Part shown: in pieces, positions 26,993 through 36,045 of the stretch
How the letters are laid out: the number at the start of each line of letters is the position of its first letter
Numbering within the stretch: position 1 is the first letter of the stretch
Assembly: GCF_051200825.1 (NCBI RefSeq)
Contig: NZ_CP195158.1
Location: 1,984,001-2,048,000 of the forward strand
Reading direction: 5' to 3'
From: Formosa sp030427735
Lineage (GTDB): Bacteria; Bacteroidota; Bacteroidia; Flavobacteriales; Flavobacteriaceae
DNA length: 64,000 bases
Made by a program: the position numbers and the translations under genes
The notes under the pieces: generated by a model
The model's database searches: none
The model's input: only the letters and a program-made list of their open reading frames with translations
Told to the model about the DNA's origin: nothing

Positions 26993-28069
26993 ATGCCTAA
27001 AAAACATCGCTCTAAAAAAAGTAAGCAAAAACCAGGGTTATCGCCCGGAACAGTAGTGTATACAGGACAAAAGGAAACTCAAAAACTCTTTATTGAGGCC
27101 TTTAACTACAGCCCCAACCATAGCTCGGAAAAAGAATTACTCGCTATTGAAGATGCTTACGCTTACAAATCGGAACGAGATACTGAGGTAACATGGATTA
27201 ATATTAACGGATTAAACCACACCAATGCTATCGAAAAAATTGGGGAGCATTACAATATTCATCCGCTTATATTAGAAGATATCGCCAACACGTCTCAACG
27301 TCCTAAAATGGATGAGTTTAACGATTACATCTCTATCAACATGAAAATGCTTTATTACGATAAAGACAAAGGGTTAATCTCGGAGCAAATCAGTTTAATA
27401 TTGGGCCATAATTACGTGTTAACCTTTCAAGAAGCCGAAGGCGATGTTTTTGATGAGTTACGAGAACGCATAAGACACGGCAAAGGACGCATCAGAACTA
27501 TGGGCTCCGATTATCTGTTTTATGCATTAATAGATAGTATTGTAGACCATTATTACGTAATAATAGAGACTTTAGGCGATAAAATTGAAGAGCTAGAAGA
27601 CAACCTCTTTAATGGTACTGCTAAAGATAATATACCCACGCAAATACAAGATTTAAAGCGTGAAATCCTTAGAGTTCGCCGCTCCATATTTCCGCTAAGG
27701 GATATTATCAACCGCATCGAAAAAAACGAACACCCGCTAATAGACACCAAAACCCTACCCTTCTTTCAAGACGTTTACGACCATACCACACAAGTAAACG
27801 AGAATACCGAAGTATATCGCGAAATGGTTTGGGGACTAATGGATATGTACATGACAACTTTAAGTAACAAAATGAACGAAGTGGTTAAGGTACTCACCAT
27901 CATGTCTACTGTGTTTATCCCGCTGACTTTTATAGCCGGAATTTACGGCATGAACTTCGACCACATGCCAGAACTCCACCACCAATACAGCTACCCTATT
28001 TTACTGATAATCATGATTGTTATGGTGGCCTTCATGATTTACTACTTTAAAAGAAAACGATGGCTATAA
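26993..28069 (+). CDS. corA: CorA magnesium/cobalt transporter
   Basis: A 358-residue inner-membrane divalent-cation channel. A basic N-terminus (MPKKHRSKKSKQK) precedes a large cytoplasmic domain with the usual long helices (~residues 180-300, including EELEDNLFNGTAKD and REILRVRRSIFPLRDII). Two C-terminal transmembrane helices carry the selectivity motif IYGMNFDHMPE with Gly-Met-Asn at residues 319-321. The short Lys/Arg-rich end (YFKRKRWL) faces the cytoplasm. It imports Mg2+, sometimes Co2+ or Ni2+. It follows the small MscS gene by 18 bp and probably shares its transcript. A hairpin that begins within the last codons closes the unit. Confidence 0.95.
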   Translation: MPKKHRSKKSKQKPGLSPGTVVYTGQKETQKLFIEAFNYSPNHSSEKELLAIEDAYAYKSERDTEVTWININGLNHTNAIEKIGEHYNIHPLILEDIANTSQRPKMDEFNDYISINMKMLYYDKDKGLISEQISLILGHNYVLTFQEAEGDVFDELRERIRHGKGRIRTMGSDYLFYALIDSIVDHYYVIIETLGDKIEELEDNLFNGTAKDNIPTQIQDLKREILRVRRSIFPLRDIINRIEKNEHPLIDTKTLPFFQDVYDHTTQVNENTEVYREMVWGLMDMYMTTLSNKMNEVVKVLTIMSTVFIPLTFIAGIYGMNFDHMPELHHQYSYPILLIIMIVMVAFMIYYFKRKRWL

Positions 28070-28090
28070 CAGGCACAATCGTTTTATTAT
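28054..28090 (+). terminator. Hairpin terminator at the end of corA
   Basis: AAAACGAT (28054-28061) inside the final codons pairs with ATCGTTTT (28078-28085), followed by ATTAT. The 16-nt loop makes it only moderately convincing. Confidence 0.5.
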
Positions 28091-28197
28091 AAGTTATGTG
28101 TTTTTGAAGGTTTAAAGTTAAAGAAACCTTAAATCCCTTTAAAAGCCAAGGCTACTGTTTATATTTGAAACTCAAGTCAAAATTCAAACTTGTTTTA

Positions 28198-30723
28198 ATG
28201 AAAAAACAACTCCTCTCCTTACTTTTTTGTTTGGTTATCGTACCATTATTTCACGCACAACAACCTCAAAAACCAAATGCTTCAGAAATATATCAGTCCG
28301 TAAAAAAACTTAATTTTTTAGGCTCTGTGTTATATTTAGCGGCACATCCAGACGACGAGAATACCAAGCTAATTTCGTATATGGCCAACGAGGTAAAAGC
28401 CCGAACAGCTTATTTATCTTTAACGCGTGGCGATGGCGGGCAAAACTTAATAGGTCCAGAAATTCGCGAACTTTTAGGTGTTATCCGTACCGAAGAATTA
28501 TTAGCGGCAAGACGTACCGATGGTGGCGAACAGTTTTTTACAAGAGCTAACGATTTTGGCTACTCCAAACATCCAGACGAAACTTTAACCATTTGGAATA
28601 AAGACGACGTATTACGCGATGTGGTGTTAACCATCAGAAAATTTCAACCCGATATTATTATCAATCGTTTTGACCACCGAACACCAGGCACGACACACGG
28701 CCACCATACCAGTTCGGCCATGTTAAGTGTTGAAGCTTTTAACTTAACCAACAATGCCTCGGTATATCCAGATCAATTAAAATCTGTTAACACCTGGCAA
28801 CCTAAGCGTTTATTTTATAACACGTCGTGGTGGCGATATGGTTCTCAAGAAGCATTTGACAAAGTAGATAAAAGTAACTTTTTAAGCATAGATACAGGTG
28901 TTTATTTTCCGTCAAGCGGACTCTCAAACACCGAAATTTCTGCATTAAGCCGAAGTCAACATAAATCCCAAGGCTTTGGTAATACAGGAACACGTGGTTC
29001 GGAATTGGAATACATTGAACTCATTGAAGGTGATATGCCTAAACATCCTGACAATATTTTTGACGGAATAGACACTAGCTGGAATCGTGTAAAAGGCGGC
29101 AAAGCCGTAGGTAAGGTTTTGGCAGAAGTTGAAGCTGAATACGATTTTAAAAATCCCGCAGCAAGCATTTCTAAACTAGTAAAAGCGTATCATTTAATTC
29201 AGCAAATAGAAGACAAGCATTGGAAAACCATTAAAACCAGAGATATTAAACAGGTTATTTTGGCTTGTGCTGGTTTGTATCTAGAAGCAACAGCAACTAA
29301 TAATTGGGCTACACCAAACGAACAAGTGCATTTAAATCTGGAACTTATTAATAGAAGCAATGCAAATATTAAACTTCAAAATTACACTTTACCAAATCAG
29401 GTTTCAGTGAACAAAAATCTAGCACTTGCCAACAATACTAAATTCCAATTTTCCGAAAACTATTCGGTAGCTTCAACTGCAAAAACAACCACGCCGTATT
29501 GGCTAACCGAAAGCAGTAGTTTAGGCATGTATACCGTTAACGACCAATCGTTAATTGGCTTACCAGAAACGCCAAGAAGCGAAATGGTTACCTTCCATAT
29601 AAATATTGAAAACATAACGATTCCTTTTACAAAACCTATTGTTTACAAAACCAACGATCCTGTAAAAGGTGAAGTTTATAAACCCTTCGAAATTATTCCT
29701 GAAGCCGCAGTACAAATGGCCGAACCCGTGGTTATTTTCGAAAACAACACGCCTAAACGCGTGGCTGTAATGGTAAAGGCAGGTCATGATAATCTTGAAG
29801 GCACTCTTAAGCTAAACACACCAGATGCTTGGCAAATTAGCCCAAAACAACAAACCGTAAACATAAGGCATAAAGGAGAAACTAAACTGCTTTGGTTTAC
29901 CGTAACACCTCCAGAGCAACAAAATGAAGTTTCTATTTCTCCAACTATAAGCGTTAACGGACGTAACTACAACAACGCTTTAATAGAAATTGATTACGAC
30001 CATATTCCTTTTCAAACAGTACTAATGCCAAGCAACAGCAAATGGGTACGTTTAAATATCATTAAAAAAGGCGAAAACATTGGTTATATAGCAGGTGCTG
30101 GCGATGTAGTTCCAGAAAGTCTAAGACAAATAGGTTATAATGTTGCGGTTATACAACCCGAGCAAATTACAGCAAGTAACTTAGCGCGGTTCGATGCTGT
30201 TGTTGTTGGTATAAGAGCATATAACACGGTTGAAGATTTACGATACAAACAGCAAACTTTATTCGATTATGTGCAGAACGGAGGCAATTTAATTGTGCAA
30301 TACAATACAAGTCATAGATTAAAGGTAGAATCTTTAGCACCTTATACTTTAGAATTGTCTAGAGACCGTGTAACAGACGAAAATGCCGAAGTTAAATTTT
30401 TAAATCCAACACATCCTATTTTAAATACACCAAATAAAATTACGACACATGATTTTGAAGGATGGACTCAAGAACGCGGTTTATATTTTCCAAATACATG
30501 GGGCGACGAATTTACCCCTATATTAGGGATGAACGACAAAGGTGAAACCGAAAAAGACGGCAGCCTTTTAGTTGCCCAATATGGCAAAGGATATTACATC
30601 TATACCGGATTGAGTTTCTTTAGAGAATTTCCTGCAGGTGTTTCTGGTGCCTACCGCCTATTCGCCAATATGTTGTCGTTAGGAAAAGAAAACATTGTAA
30701 CCCAACCTAAATTGAACGATTAG
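28198..30723 (+). CDS. Secreted PIG-L (LmbE) family deacetylase with C-terminal extension
   Basis: An 841-residue exported protein with signal peptide MKKQLLSLLFCLVIVPLFHA. The PIG-L domain starts at once: LYLAAHPDDEN (His50, Asp52, Asp53: metal and catalytic residues) and, further on, HGHHTSSAM with the remaining metal histidines. Typical PIG-L enzymes are zinc N-deacetylases of ~250 residues. Here ~500 residues follow: a beta-sandwich-rich middle and a glutamine-amidotransferase-like C-terminus (VVVGIRAYNTVEDLRY, GGNLIVQYNT, GKGYYIYTGLSFFREFPAG). Large forms like this are common in Bacteroidota and probably act on glycans or glycolipids in the periplasm; the substrate is unknown. ATG 28198 is preferred to a TTG 33 bp upstream because it starts the signal peptide cleanly. 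Confidence 0.9.
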   Translation: MKKQLLSLLFCLVIVPLFHAQQPQKPNASEIYQSVKKLNFLGSVLYLAAHPDDENTKLISYMANEVKARTAYLSLTRGDGGQNLIGPEIRELLGVIRTEELLAARRTDGGEQFFTRANDFGYSKHPDETLTIWNKDDVLRDVVLTIRKFQPDIIINRFDHRTPGTTHGHHTSSAMLSVEAFNLTNNASVYPDQLKSVNTWQPKRLFYNTSWWRYGSQEAFDKVDKSNFLSIDTGVYFPSSGLSNTEISALSRSQHKSQGFGNTGTRGSELEYIELIEGDMPKHPDNIFDGIDTSWNRVKGGKAVGKVLAEVEAEYDFKNPAASISKLVKAYHLIQQIEDKHWKTIKTRDIKQVILACAGLYLEATATNNWATPNEQVHLNLELINRSNANIKLQNYTLPNQVSVNKNLALANNTKFQFSENYSVASTAKTTTPYWLTESSSLGMYTVNDQSLIGLPETPRSEMVTFHINIENITIPFTKPIVYKTNDPVKGEVYKPFEIIPEAAVQMAEPVVIFENNTPKRVAVMVKAGHDNLEGTLKLNTPDAWQISPKQQTVNIRHKGETKLLWFTVTPPEQQNEVSISPTISVNGRNYNNALIEIDYDHIPFQTVLMPSNSKWVRLNIIKKGENIGYIAGAGDVVPESLRQIGYNVAVIQPEQITASNLARFDAVVVGIRAYNTVEDLRYKQQTLFDYVQNGGNLIVQYNTSHRLKVESLAPYTLELSRDRVTDENAEVKFLNPTHPILNTPNKITTHDFEGWTQERGLYFPNTWGDEFTPILGMNDKGETEKDGSLLVAQYGKGYYIYTGLSFFREFPAGVSGAYRLFANMLSLGKENIVTQPKLND

Positions 30724-30724
30724 T

Positions 30725-30835
30725 ATGGCAAAATCTCCAGAAATAAAACAAGGTTGGAAACGCGCCTACACGGTTGTACTCCTTGCTAATGCCGTTTACA
30801 TTATTTTGTTTTACTTACTTATGAATGCCTTTTAA
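30725..30835 (+). CDS. 36-residue single-span membrane peptide beside a sodium:solute symporter
   Basis: A short gene sits between the PIG-L stop (30723) and the symporter start (30839). It begins one base after the PIG-L stop and ends 3 bp before the symporter ATG. The peptide has a polar, positively charged N-terminus (MAKSPEIKQGWKRAY) followed by one hydrophobic helix (TVVLLANAVYIILFYLLM) and ends NAF. The tight packing and clear positive-inside topology argue that it is real. It may be a small accessory subunit of the symporter, as known small membrane proteins are for other transporters; this is inference. I do not recognise a named family. Confidence 0.7.
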   Translation: MAKSPEIKQGWKRAYTVVLLANAVYIILFYLLMNAF

Positions 30836-30838
30836 TAG

Positions 30839-32533
30839 ATGACAACTTTAGACTGGATAATTTTAATAGGCACTTTGCTTACCATTGTAGGTTACGGCAC
30901 GTACAAAACACGAGGTAGTAAAAACGTACAAGATTACATTCGTGGAGGAAACCAAGCGCAATGGTGGACCATTGGCTTATCGGTAATGGCTACTCAAGCC
31001 AGCGCCATTACTTTTTTATCGACGCCTGGACAAGCCTTTAACGACGGAATGGGTTTTGTGCAGTTTTATTTCGGGTTACCCATAGCCATGATTATCATTT
31101 GCATGGTATTTATTCCGCTGTACCATAAACTAAAAGTGTATACCGCTTACGAGTTTCTAGAAAATCGTTTCGATTTAAAAACCCGAAGCTTAACGGCTGG
31201 ATTATTTTTAATTCAACGTGGTTTAGCAGCTGGTATAACCATTTACGCACCAGCAATTATTTTGTCGGCTGTTTTGGGTTGGTCTTTAAATCAACTTAAT
31301 ATCATCATTGGTATTTTAGTTATTATTTATACAGTTTCTGGCGGCACCAAAGCGGTAAGTGTTACCCAAAAACACCAAATGGCCGTTATTTTTACAGGTA
31401 TGTTTATCGCTTTCTTTTTAATTCTAAGCTATTTACCAGAAAATATCAATTTTACTAATGCCTTAGAAATTGCCGCTGCAAATAACAAAATGAACATCTT
31501 AGATTTTTCGTTTAATTTAGAAAATCGCTATACCTTTTGGAGTGGTATTATAGGTGGTACCTTTTTAATGTTGTCGTATTTCGGCACCGACCAAAGTCAG
31601 GTGCAACGTTATTTATCGGGAAAATCGCTTAAAGAAATGCAACTCGGCCTCATTTTTAATGGCATACTAAAAGTACCCATGCAATTTTTTATTTTATTGG
31701 TAGGTGTTATGGTATTTGTATTTTATCAGTTTAACGAAGCGCCTATTCATTTTAATCCGCATGCAAAAACCGTTGTAGCATCGTCTTCATTTGCAGAAGA
31801 ATTCAATACTCTGGAAGCTGAACACCACAAGCTTTTCAACCAAAAAAAAGAGATATTAAACGCCTATACCAATGCACCTTCTAGCGATTTAAAAGCTGAA
31901 ATCACCGCTTTAAACACCGCGGAAAAATCTAACAGAAATGAAGCGAAAATCGTATTAGAAAAAGCCGCAAACGAGCAGCTAGTAAAAATTGAAACCAACG
32001 ATAAAGATTATGTATTTATCCATTTTATACTAAACAATTTACCTCGTGGTTTAATTGGCTTGCTGCTGGCTGTAATTTTAAGTGCCGCTATGTCCAGTAC
32101 CGCCAGCGAACTGAATGCTTTGGCATCGACCACGACAATAGACTTATACAAACGTAGTATTTCGCCAAACCAAACCGAATTGCATTATGTTAAGGCGACT
32201 AAGTGGTTTACTTTTGGCTGGGGCATATTAGCCATTTGTATTGCTTGTGTGGCCTATTTAGCCGATAATTTAATTCAGTTGGTAAATATTATTGGGTCTG
32301 TATTTTATGGTAATGTTTTGGGTATTTTTTTACTGGCTTTTTTCTTTAAACGTGTACAAGCCAACGCTGTATTTATTGGCGCATTAATTACCCAAGCCAT
32401 TGTTATTTTAGGCTGGTATCAAGATTGGATGCCATATTTGTGGCTTAACCTTTTTGGTTGTATTTTGGTTATTGTAATAGCGTCTGTACTTCAACTTTTT
32501 AATCCAAAAAATTATGAGAACACAAACTCCTAA
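30839..32533 (+). CDS. Sodium:solute symporter (SSS family)
   Basis: A 564-residue inner-membrane transporter of the LeuT-like fold with about 13-14 helices. SSS marks are DYIRGGNQAQWWTIGLSVMATQASAITFLSTPGQAF near the N-terminus (sodium- and substrate-site region in TM1), GTDQSQVQRYLSGKS, and LLLAVILSAAMSSTASELNALASTTTIDLY. Between two helices a Lys/Glu-rich, coiled-coil-like loop of ~65 residues (~320-385) is inserted. Substrate could be a sugar, an organic acid or proline-like solute and cannot be assigned. It starts 3 bp after a 36-residue membrane peptide and overlaps the downstream oxidoreductase by 20 bp. With the PIG-L deacetylase upstream, a sugar-uptake role is plausible. Confidence 0.93.
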   Translation: MTTLDWIILIGTLLTIVGYGTYKTRGSKNVQDYIRGGNQAQWWTIGLSVMATQASAITFLSTPGQAFNDGMGFVQFYFGLPIAMIIICMVFIPLYHKLKVYTAYEFLENRFDLKTRSLTAGLFLIQRGLAAGITIYAPAIILSAVLGWSLNQLNIIIGILVIIYTVSGGTKAVSVTQKHQMAVIFTGMFIAFFLILSYLPENINFTNALEIAAANNKMNILDFSFNLENRYTFWSGIIGGTFLMLSYFGTDQSQVQRYLSGKSLKEMQLGLIFNGILKVPMQFFILLVGVMVFVFYQFNEAPIHFNPHAKTVVASSSFAEEFNTLEAEHHKLFNQKKEILNAYTNAPSSDLKAEITALNTAEKSNRNEAKIVLEKAANEQLVKIETNDKDYVFIHFILNNLPRGLIGLLLAVILSAAMSSTASELNALASTTTIDLYKRSISPNQTELHYVKATKWFTFGWGILAICIACVAYLADNLIQLVNIIGSVFYGNVLGIFLLAFFFKRVQANAVFIGALITQAIVILGWYQDWMPYLWLNLFGCILVIVIASVLQLFNPKNYENTNS

Positions 32534-33497
32534 AACCATTCGTTGGGGAATAATAGGTCTGGGAAAAATCGCTACAAAATTTGCAACGGATTTAGCGACT
32601 ATTCCAGATGCCGAATTATATGCTGTAGCCTCGAGATCGCAAGAAAGCGCCGATAGTTTTGCTGAAAAATTTAATGCCACAAAAGCCTATAATTCCTACG
32701 AAAGTTTAGCAAAAGACCCTAACGTTGATGCGGTTTACATTGCCACGCCGCATAGCTTTCATAAAGCACATAGCATTTTATGCTTAGAACATAAAAAAGC
32801 CGTACTCTGCGAAAAACCTTTTGCGATGAATTTAGAAGAAGTCGAAACCATGATAGCCACAGCAAAGGTCAATAATGTATTATTAATGGAAGCCTTATGG
32901 ACTTATTTTTTACCGCATTATCAGTACATCTTAAAGATTTTAAACGATAACACTTTCGGAAAAATATTGAAGTTGGAAGCCGACTTTGGCTTTACGCGTC
33001 CGTTTGATGACGATTCTAGACTATTCAATAAAGAACTCGGTGGTGGCAGTTTATTAGACATTGGCATCTACCCTATCTTTGCTGCATTATCAACATTAGG
33101 CTTACCCGATGCTATAAAAGCTTCTTGTACCACGTTTAACAACGGTGCTGACTCCAGTTGCGACATGATTTTTAGATACAATAACGGTGCTACTGCTAGT
33201 TTAAAAAGCACCCTTGTAGAAAACACCCCAACCACTTGTACCTTTTATTGCGAGAACGCTACAATTAAACTTAACAGACAATTTCACACGCCAACAAGCA
33301 TCACTATAACTAAAGATGGCAAAGAAGAAACCATAGATTTTACAGGAAATACTATCGGTTATAATTTTGAAACGCTTCATTTTAATCAGTTACTACGAGA
33401 CGGAAAAACCGAAAGTGATATTATGAGTTTCGACTTTAGCAGAAACCTCATCAAAACGCTAGATACCGTTAGGCAGCACATTCAACTAGAATATTAA
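32514..33497 (+). CDS. Gfo/Idh/MocA family oxidoreductase
   Basis: A 327-residue cytoplasmic NAD(P)-dependent oxidoreductase. The N-terminal Rossmann fold has WGIIGLGKIATKFATDL, and the family motif CEKPFAMN (the conserved EKP lysine) follows at ~residue 100. The C-terminal alpha/beta domain includes GGGSLLDIGIYPIFAAL, a typical substrate-domain segment. Members oxidise or reduce sugars, inositols and related polyols. The gene overlaps the symporter end by 20 bp, so the two are surely co-translated. Together with the PIG-L deacetylase this suggests a small unit for taking up and converting a sugar derivative, though no substrate can be named. Confidence 0.93.
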   Translation: MRTQTPKTIRWGIIGLGKIATKFATDLATIPDAELYAVASRSQESADSFAEKFNATKAYNSYESLAKDPNVDAVYIATPHSFHKAHSILCLEHKKAVLCEKPFAMNLEEVETMIATAKVNNVLLMEALWTYFLPHYQYILKILNDNTFGKILKLEADFGFTRPFDDDSRLFNKELGGGSLLDIGIYPIFAALSTLGLPDAIKASCTTFNNGADSSCDMIFRYNNGATASLKSTLVENTPTTCTFYCENATIKLNRQFHTPTSITITKDGKEETIDFTGNTIGYNFETLHFNQLLRDGKTESDIMSFDFSRNLIKTLDTVRQHIQLEY

Positions 33498-33557
33498 GCA
33501 CTTGTAAGAAACCACTAATTAATTCGTCTAATTACCAAATTAAAAAATTAATATCTC

Positions 33558-34253
33558 ATGCACATAAAAATATGGTCCGATATACGTTGTCCTTTCTGTT
33601 ATATTGGTAAAAAGCATTTTGAAGCAGCTTTAGAACAATTTCCGCATAACGATAAGGTTACAGTAGAATGGAAAAGTTTTGAATTAGACCCGAATTTAAA
33701 AACGGATACCGATACAGATGCTATTTCCCATTTTGTAGAAAGCAAAGGCATAGAAAAAGAACGTGCTATTATGATGTTTGATAATGTAACGGCAATGGCT
33801 GAAAAAGCTGGTATAGCATTTCATTTAGAACAAGCAATTCCTGCTAATTCCTTAAAAGCACACCGCTTATTACATTTTGCAAAAAAACAAGAGCTTGCCT
33901 ACCAAACTAAAGCGGCATTACTACAAGCCCATTTATGCGATGGTTTAAATATTGATGATGTAGAAGTGTTGGCAAGTATAGCAATGGAGCAAGGAATGGA
34001 TAAGCAAGAAGTGATAGACATGTTAACAACTGAAGCATATATTTACGATGTTCGTCAAGACGAAATGGAAGCACGAAATTTAGGTATTTCTGGGGTTCCG
34101 TTTTTTGTAATAGATAATACTTACGGTGTTTCTGGTGCACAACCTGTGGCAGTTTTTAAGGAATCGCTCGAAAAAGCTTGGGAAAAACATCAAGAAAATG
34201 TAGAAGTTATAACAAAAGATGCTAGCTGCGATTTAGATGGTAGATGTTGTTAA
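33558..34253 (+). CDS. DsbA family oxidoreductase, FrnE type
   Basis: A 231-residue thioredoxin-fold protein without signal peptide, so probably cytoplasmic. The active site is CPFC (Cys11-Cys14) in MHIKIWSDIRCPFCYIGKKHFE. A helical insertion follows, and the cis-proline loop ISGVPFFVID is at ~residues 175-185. The architecture is that of FrnE/YuzH-like DsbA proteins, thought to act on disulphides or polyketide-type substrates in the cytoplasm. It ends with a Cys-containing tail (DASCDLDGRCC), which may be redox active or metal binding. It is transcribed with or just after the oxidoreductase 60 bp upstream. A bidirectional terminator separates it from the convergent thioesterase. Confidence 0.9.
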   Translation: MHIKIWSDIRCPFCYIGKKHFEAALEQFPHNDKVTVEWKSFELDPNLKTDTDTDAISHFVESKGIEKERAIMMFDNVTAMAEKAGIAFHLEQAIPANSLKAHRLLHFAKKQELAYQTKAALLQAHLCDGLNIDDVEVLASIAMEQGMDKQEVIDMLTTEAYIYDVRQDEMEARNLGISGVPFFVIDNTYGVSGAQPVAVFKESLEKAWEKHQENVEVITKDASCDLDGRCC

Positions 34254-34270
34254 GGTATTTTAAAGAGTAA

Positions 34271-34323
34271 AACAAAAGGTCTTAAAAGCAAAACTAAATA
34301 CGATGCTTATTAAGACCTTTGTT
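34271..34323. terminator. Bidirectional terminator between the DsbA-type and thioesterase genes
   Basis: An AACAAAAGGTCTTAA arm pairs with TTAAGACCTTTGTT (34310-34323) across a 24-nt loop with one bulge. It lies between convergent genes ending at 34253 and 34329. Confidence 0.7.
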
Positions 34324-34328
34324 GATGT

Positions 34329-34877
34329 TTAATTATTTTTTAATTCAATTTTAGCATTATGAGATGCTATTTCTTCGATATAATCTTCTAAAACAAACTC
34401 CGACGGATTAAAATTTTCACTGCGCTTTTTGGCTTGTTTTTGGCGTTTAATACTTCTTGCAAAACGTCTAATACTATCTTCGGTATCTAAAATAATGCCT
34501 GGTACAGGAATACTTTTATAGTCTTTATCTTTCGCAACCATAGTAAAATACGACGAGTTACAGTGCTTTATTTCGCCTGTATGAATATTTTCCGATTCCA
34601 CTCGTAGCCCTACAACCATCGAGGTTCGACCTGTATAATTAATAGAAGCTTTTAAGGTTACCAACTCTCCAACTTCTATAGCATTAAGAAAATCTACTTT
34701 GTTTACCGAAGCGGTTACCGAATAGTGTTCGGAATGTTTAGACGCGCAGGCAAAGGCTATCTGGTCCATTAAATTTAAAATGAAACCTCCGTGAATTTTT
34801 CCTCTAAAATTAGAGTTCGAGGGCAGCATTAACTGCGTCATTGTAATTTGCGATTCTTCAATTGTTTTAAATCTCAT
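34329..34877 (-). CDS. Acyl-CoA thioesterase, hotdog fold
   Basis: A 182-residue cytoplasmic hotdog-fold protein. The typical N-x-x-G-x-x-HGG stretch is present as NFRGKIHGGFILNLMDQIAFACA (~residues 23-45), where the helix-embedded Asp38 is the usual catalytic residue. ASVNKVDFLNAIEVGELVTLKASINYTGRTSMVVGLRVESEN follows as the beta sheet. It resembles YciA/BACH-type acyl-CoA hydrolases, which release free fatty acid and CoA. The C-terminal ~35 residues are charged (SIKRQKQAKKRSENF) and may be flexible. It stands alone on the minus strand. Chain-length preference cannot be read from sequence. Confidence 0.92.
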   Translation of the reverse strand: MRFKTIEESQITMTQLMLPSNSNFRGKIHGGFILNLMDQIAFACASKHSEHYSVTASVNKVDFLNAIEVGELVTLKASINYTGRTSMVVGLRVESENIHTGEIKHCNSSYFTMVAKDKDYKSIPVPGIILDTEDSIRRFARSIKRQKQAKKRSENFNPSEFVLEDYIEEIASHNAKIELKNN

Positions 34878-35159
34878 AGCGTTTTATTGTGTAATACGAA
34901 CTAAAATAAATAATTTTTCCATAGTCTTAATACAAATCAAAAATTACTATCAAATTTTAATCAATAATCACGTATCACAAAGAATTTAATAGCTTAATTT
35001 TAAATAAACCAAAAAATACGCATTACAACAGCATCACCGTTCTTTTCAAAAAACTAAGAAATATACAAACCATTTAAGTTCGCATTAAATATGTTTTGTT
35101 CACTGCAATAAATAGTTCTATTTTTATTTTTTATTAAACGTATTAAAAACACTTTATTA

Positions 35160-36038
35160 ATGGCTTCAGGATTTTTTGCATTATTAGATGACATTGCGGC
35201 AATTATGGATGATGTAGCAACCATGGGAAAAATAGCTACCAAAAAAACAGCTGGAATTTTAGGCGACGACTTAGCTGTTAATGCCGAAAAAGCATCAGGT
35301 TTTGTATCGTCTAGAGAACTACCTGTGCTTTGGGCCATAACTAAAGGTTCTTTAAAAAATAAAATTATTATTTTACCGATAGCCTTTTTATTAAGCGCCT
35401 TTTTACCACAAGCCATCCCAATAATATTAATAATTGGTGGAATGTATTTAGCTTATGAAGGAGCCGAAAAAATTTATGAATTCTTCGTTCCGCATAAGTC
35501 AGACAGTCATGATGCGGTTGAAACTCCCCTATCTGAAGCTGAAATTTTAAAACTAGAAAAAGAAAAAATTAAATCGGCCATAATTACTGATTTTATACTA
35601 TCTGTAGAAATTGTAATCATAGCTTTAGGAGCCGTTATGGGCGAGCCACTTTTAAATCAGATTTTAGTAGTATCGTTTGTCGCTTTAGTGGCTACTATAG
35701 GGGTTTACGGTATTGTTGCACTAATTGTTCGTATGGATGATTTTGGTTTAAAACTAATCAAGTTAAACGAACAAGATGATAGTTTTTCGGACAAAATAGG
35801 TCGCGTTTTGGTAAAAGCCCTGCCGTGGGTTATTAAAAGTTTAGGGGTTATTGGTACTATTGCTCTATTATTGGTATCTGGTGGTATTTTTTTACATCAA
35901 ATACCTTTTATTCACGATTTACTTCATAATATACCTTTTATTTTAGGCGAGCTACTTTCGGGTATTGTTATTGGTTTTATTGTATTTTTAGTAGTGAAAT
36001 TATTTCAGAAATTAACCGGCAAAACCGCTGCTCACTAA
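35160..36038 (+). CDS. DUF808 family membrane protein
   Basis: A 292-residue inner-membrane protein of the DUF808/YedI family. The conserved N-terminus MASGFFALLDDIAAIMDDVATMGKIATKKTAGILGDDLAVNAEKASGF is intact. Hydrophobic helices lie at ~residues 65-85, 90-100, 145-165, 170-195, 225-245 and 262-285, with a charged cytoplasmic loop (ETPLSEAEILKLEKEKIKSAI) between. The function of the family is not established. It is followed after 7 bp by meaB and may share its transcript, but the pairing has no obvious biochemical logic. No clear promoter was seen in the AT-rich 282 bp upstream. Confidence 0.88.
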   Translation: MASGFFALLDDIAAIMDDVATMGKIATKKTAGILGDDLAVNAEKASGFVSSRELPVLWAITKGSLKNKIIILPIAFLLSAFLPQAIPIILIIGGMYLAYEGAEKIYEFFVPHKSDSHDAVETPLSEAEILKLEKEKIKSAIITDFILSVEIVIIALGAVMGEPLLNQILVVSFVALVATIGVYGIVALIVRMDDFGLKLIKLNEQDDSFSDKIGRVLVKALPWVIKSLGVIGTIALLLVSGGIFLHQIPFIHDLLHNIPFILGELLSGIVIGFIVFLVVKLFQKLTGKTAAH

Positions 36039-36045
36039 TGTAAAT

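Noticed and set aside
35054..35416. A 120-residue minus-strand reading frame overlapping the DUF808 gene start
   Set aside because: Most of it is antisense to the conserved DUF808 N-terminus. Residues look like reverse translation of that segment, and no family is seen.
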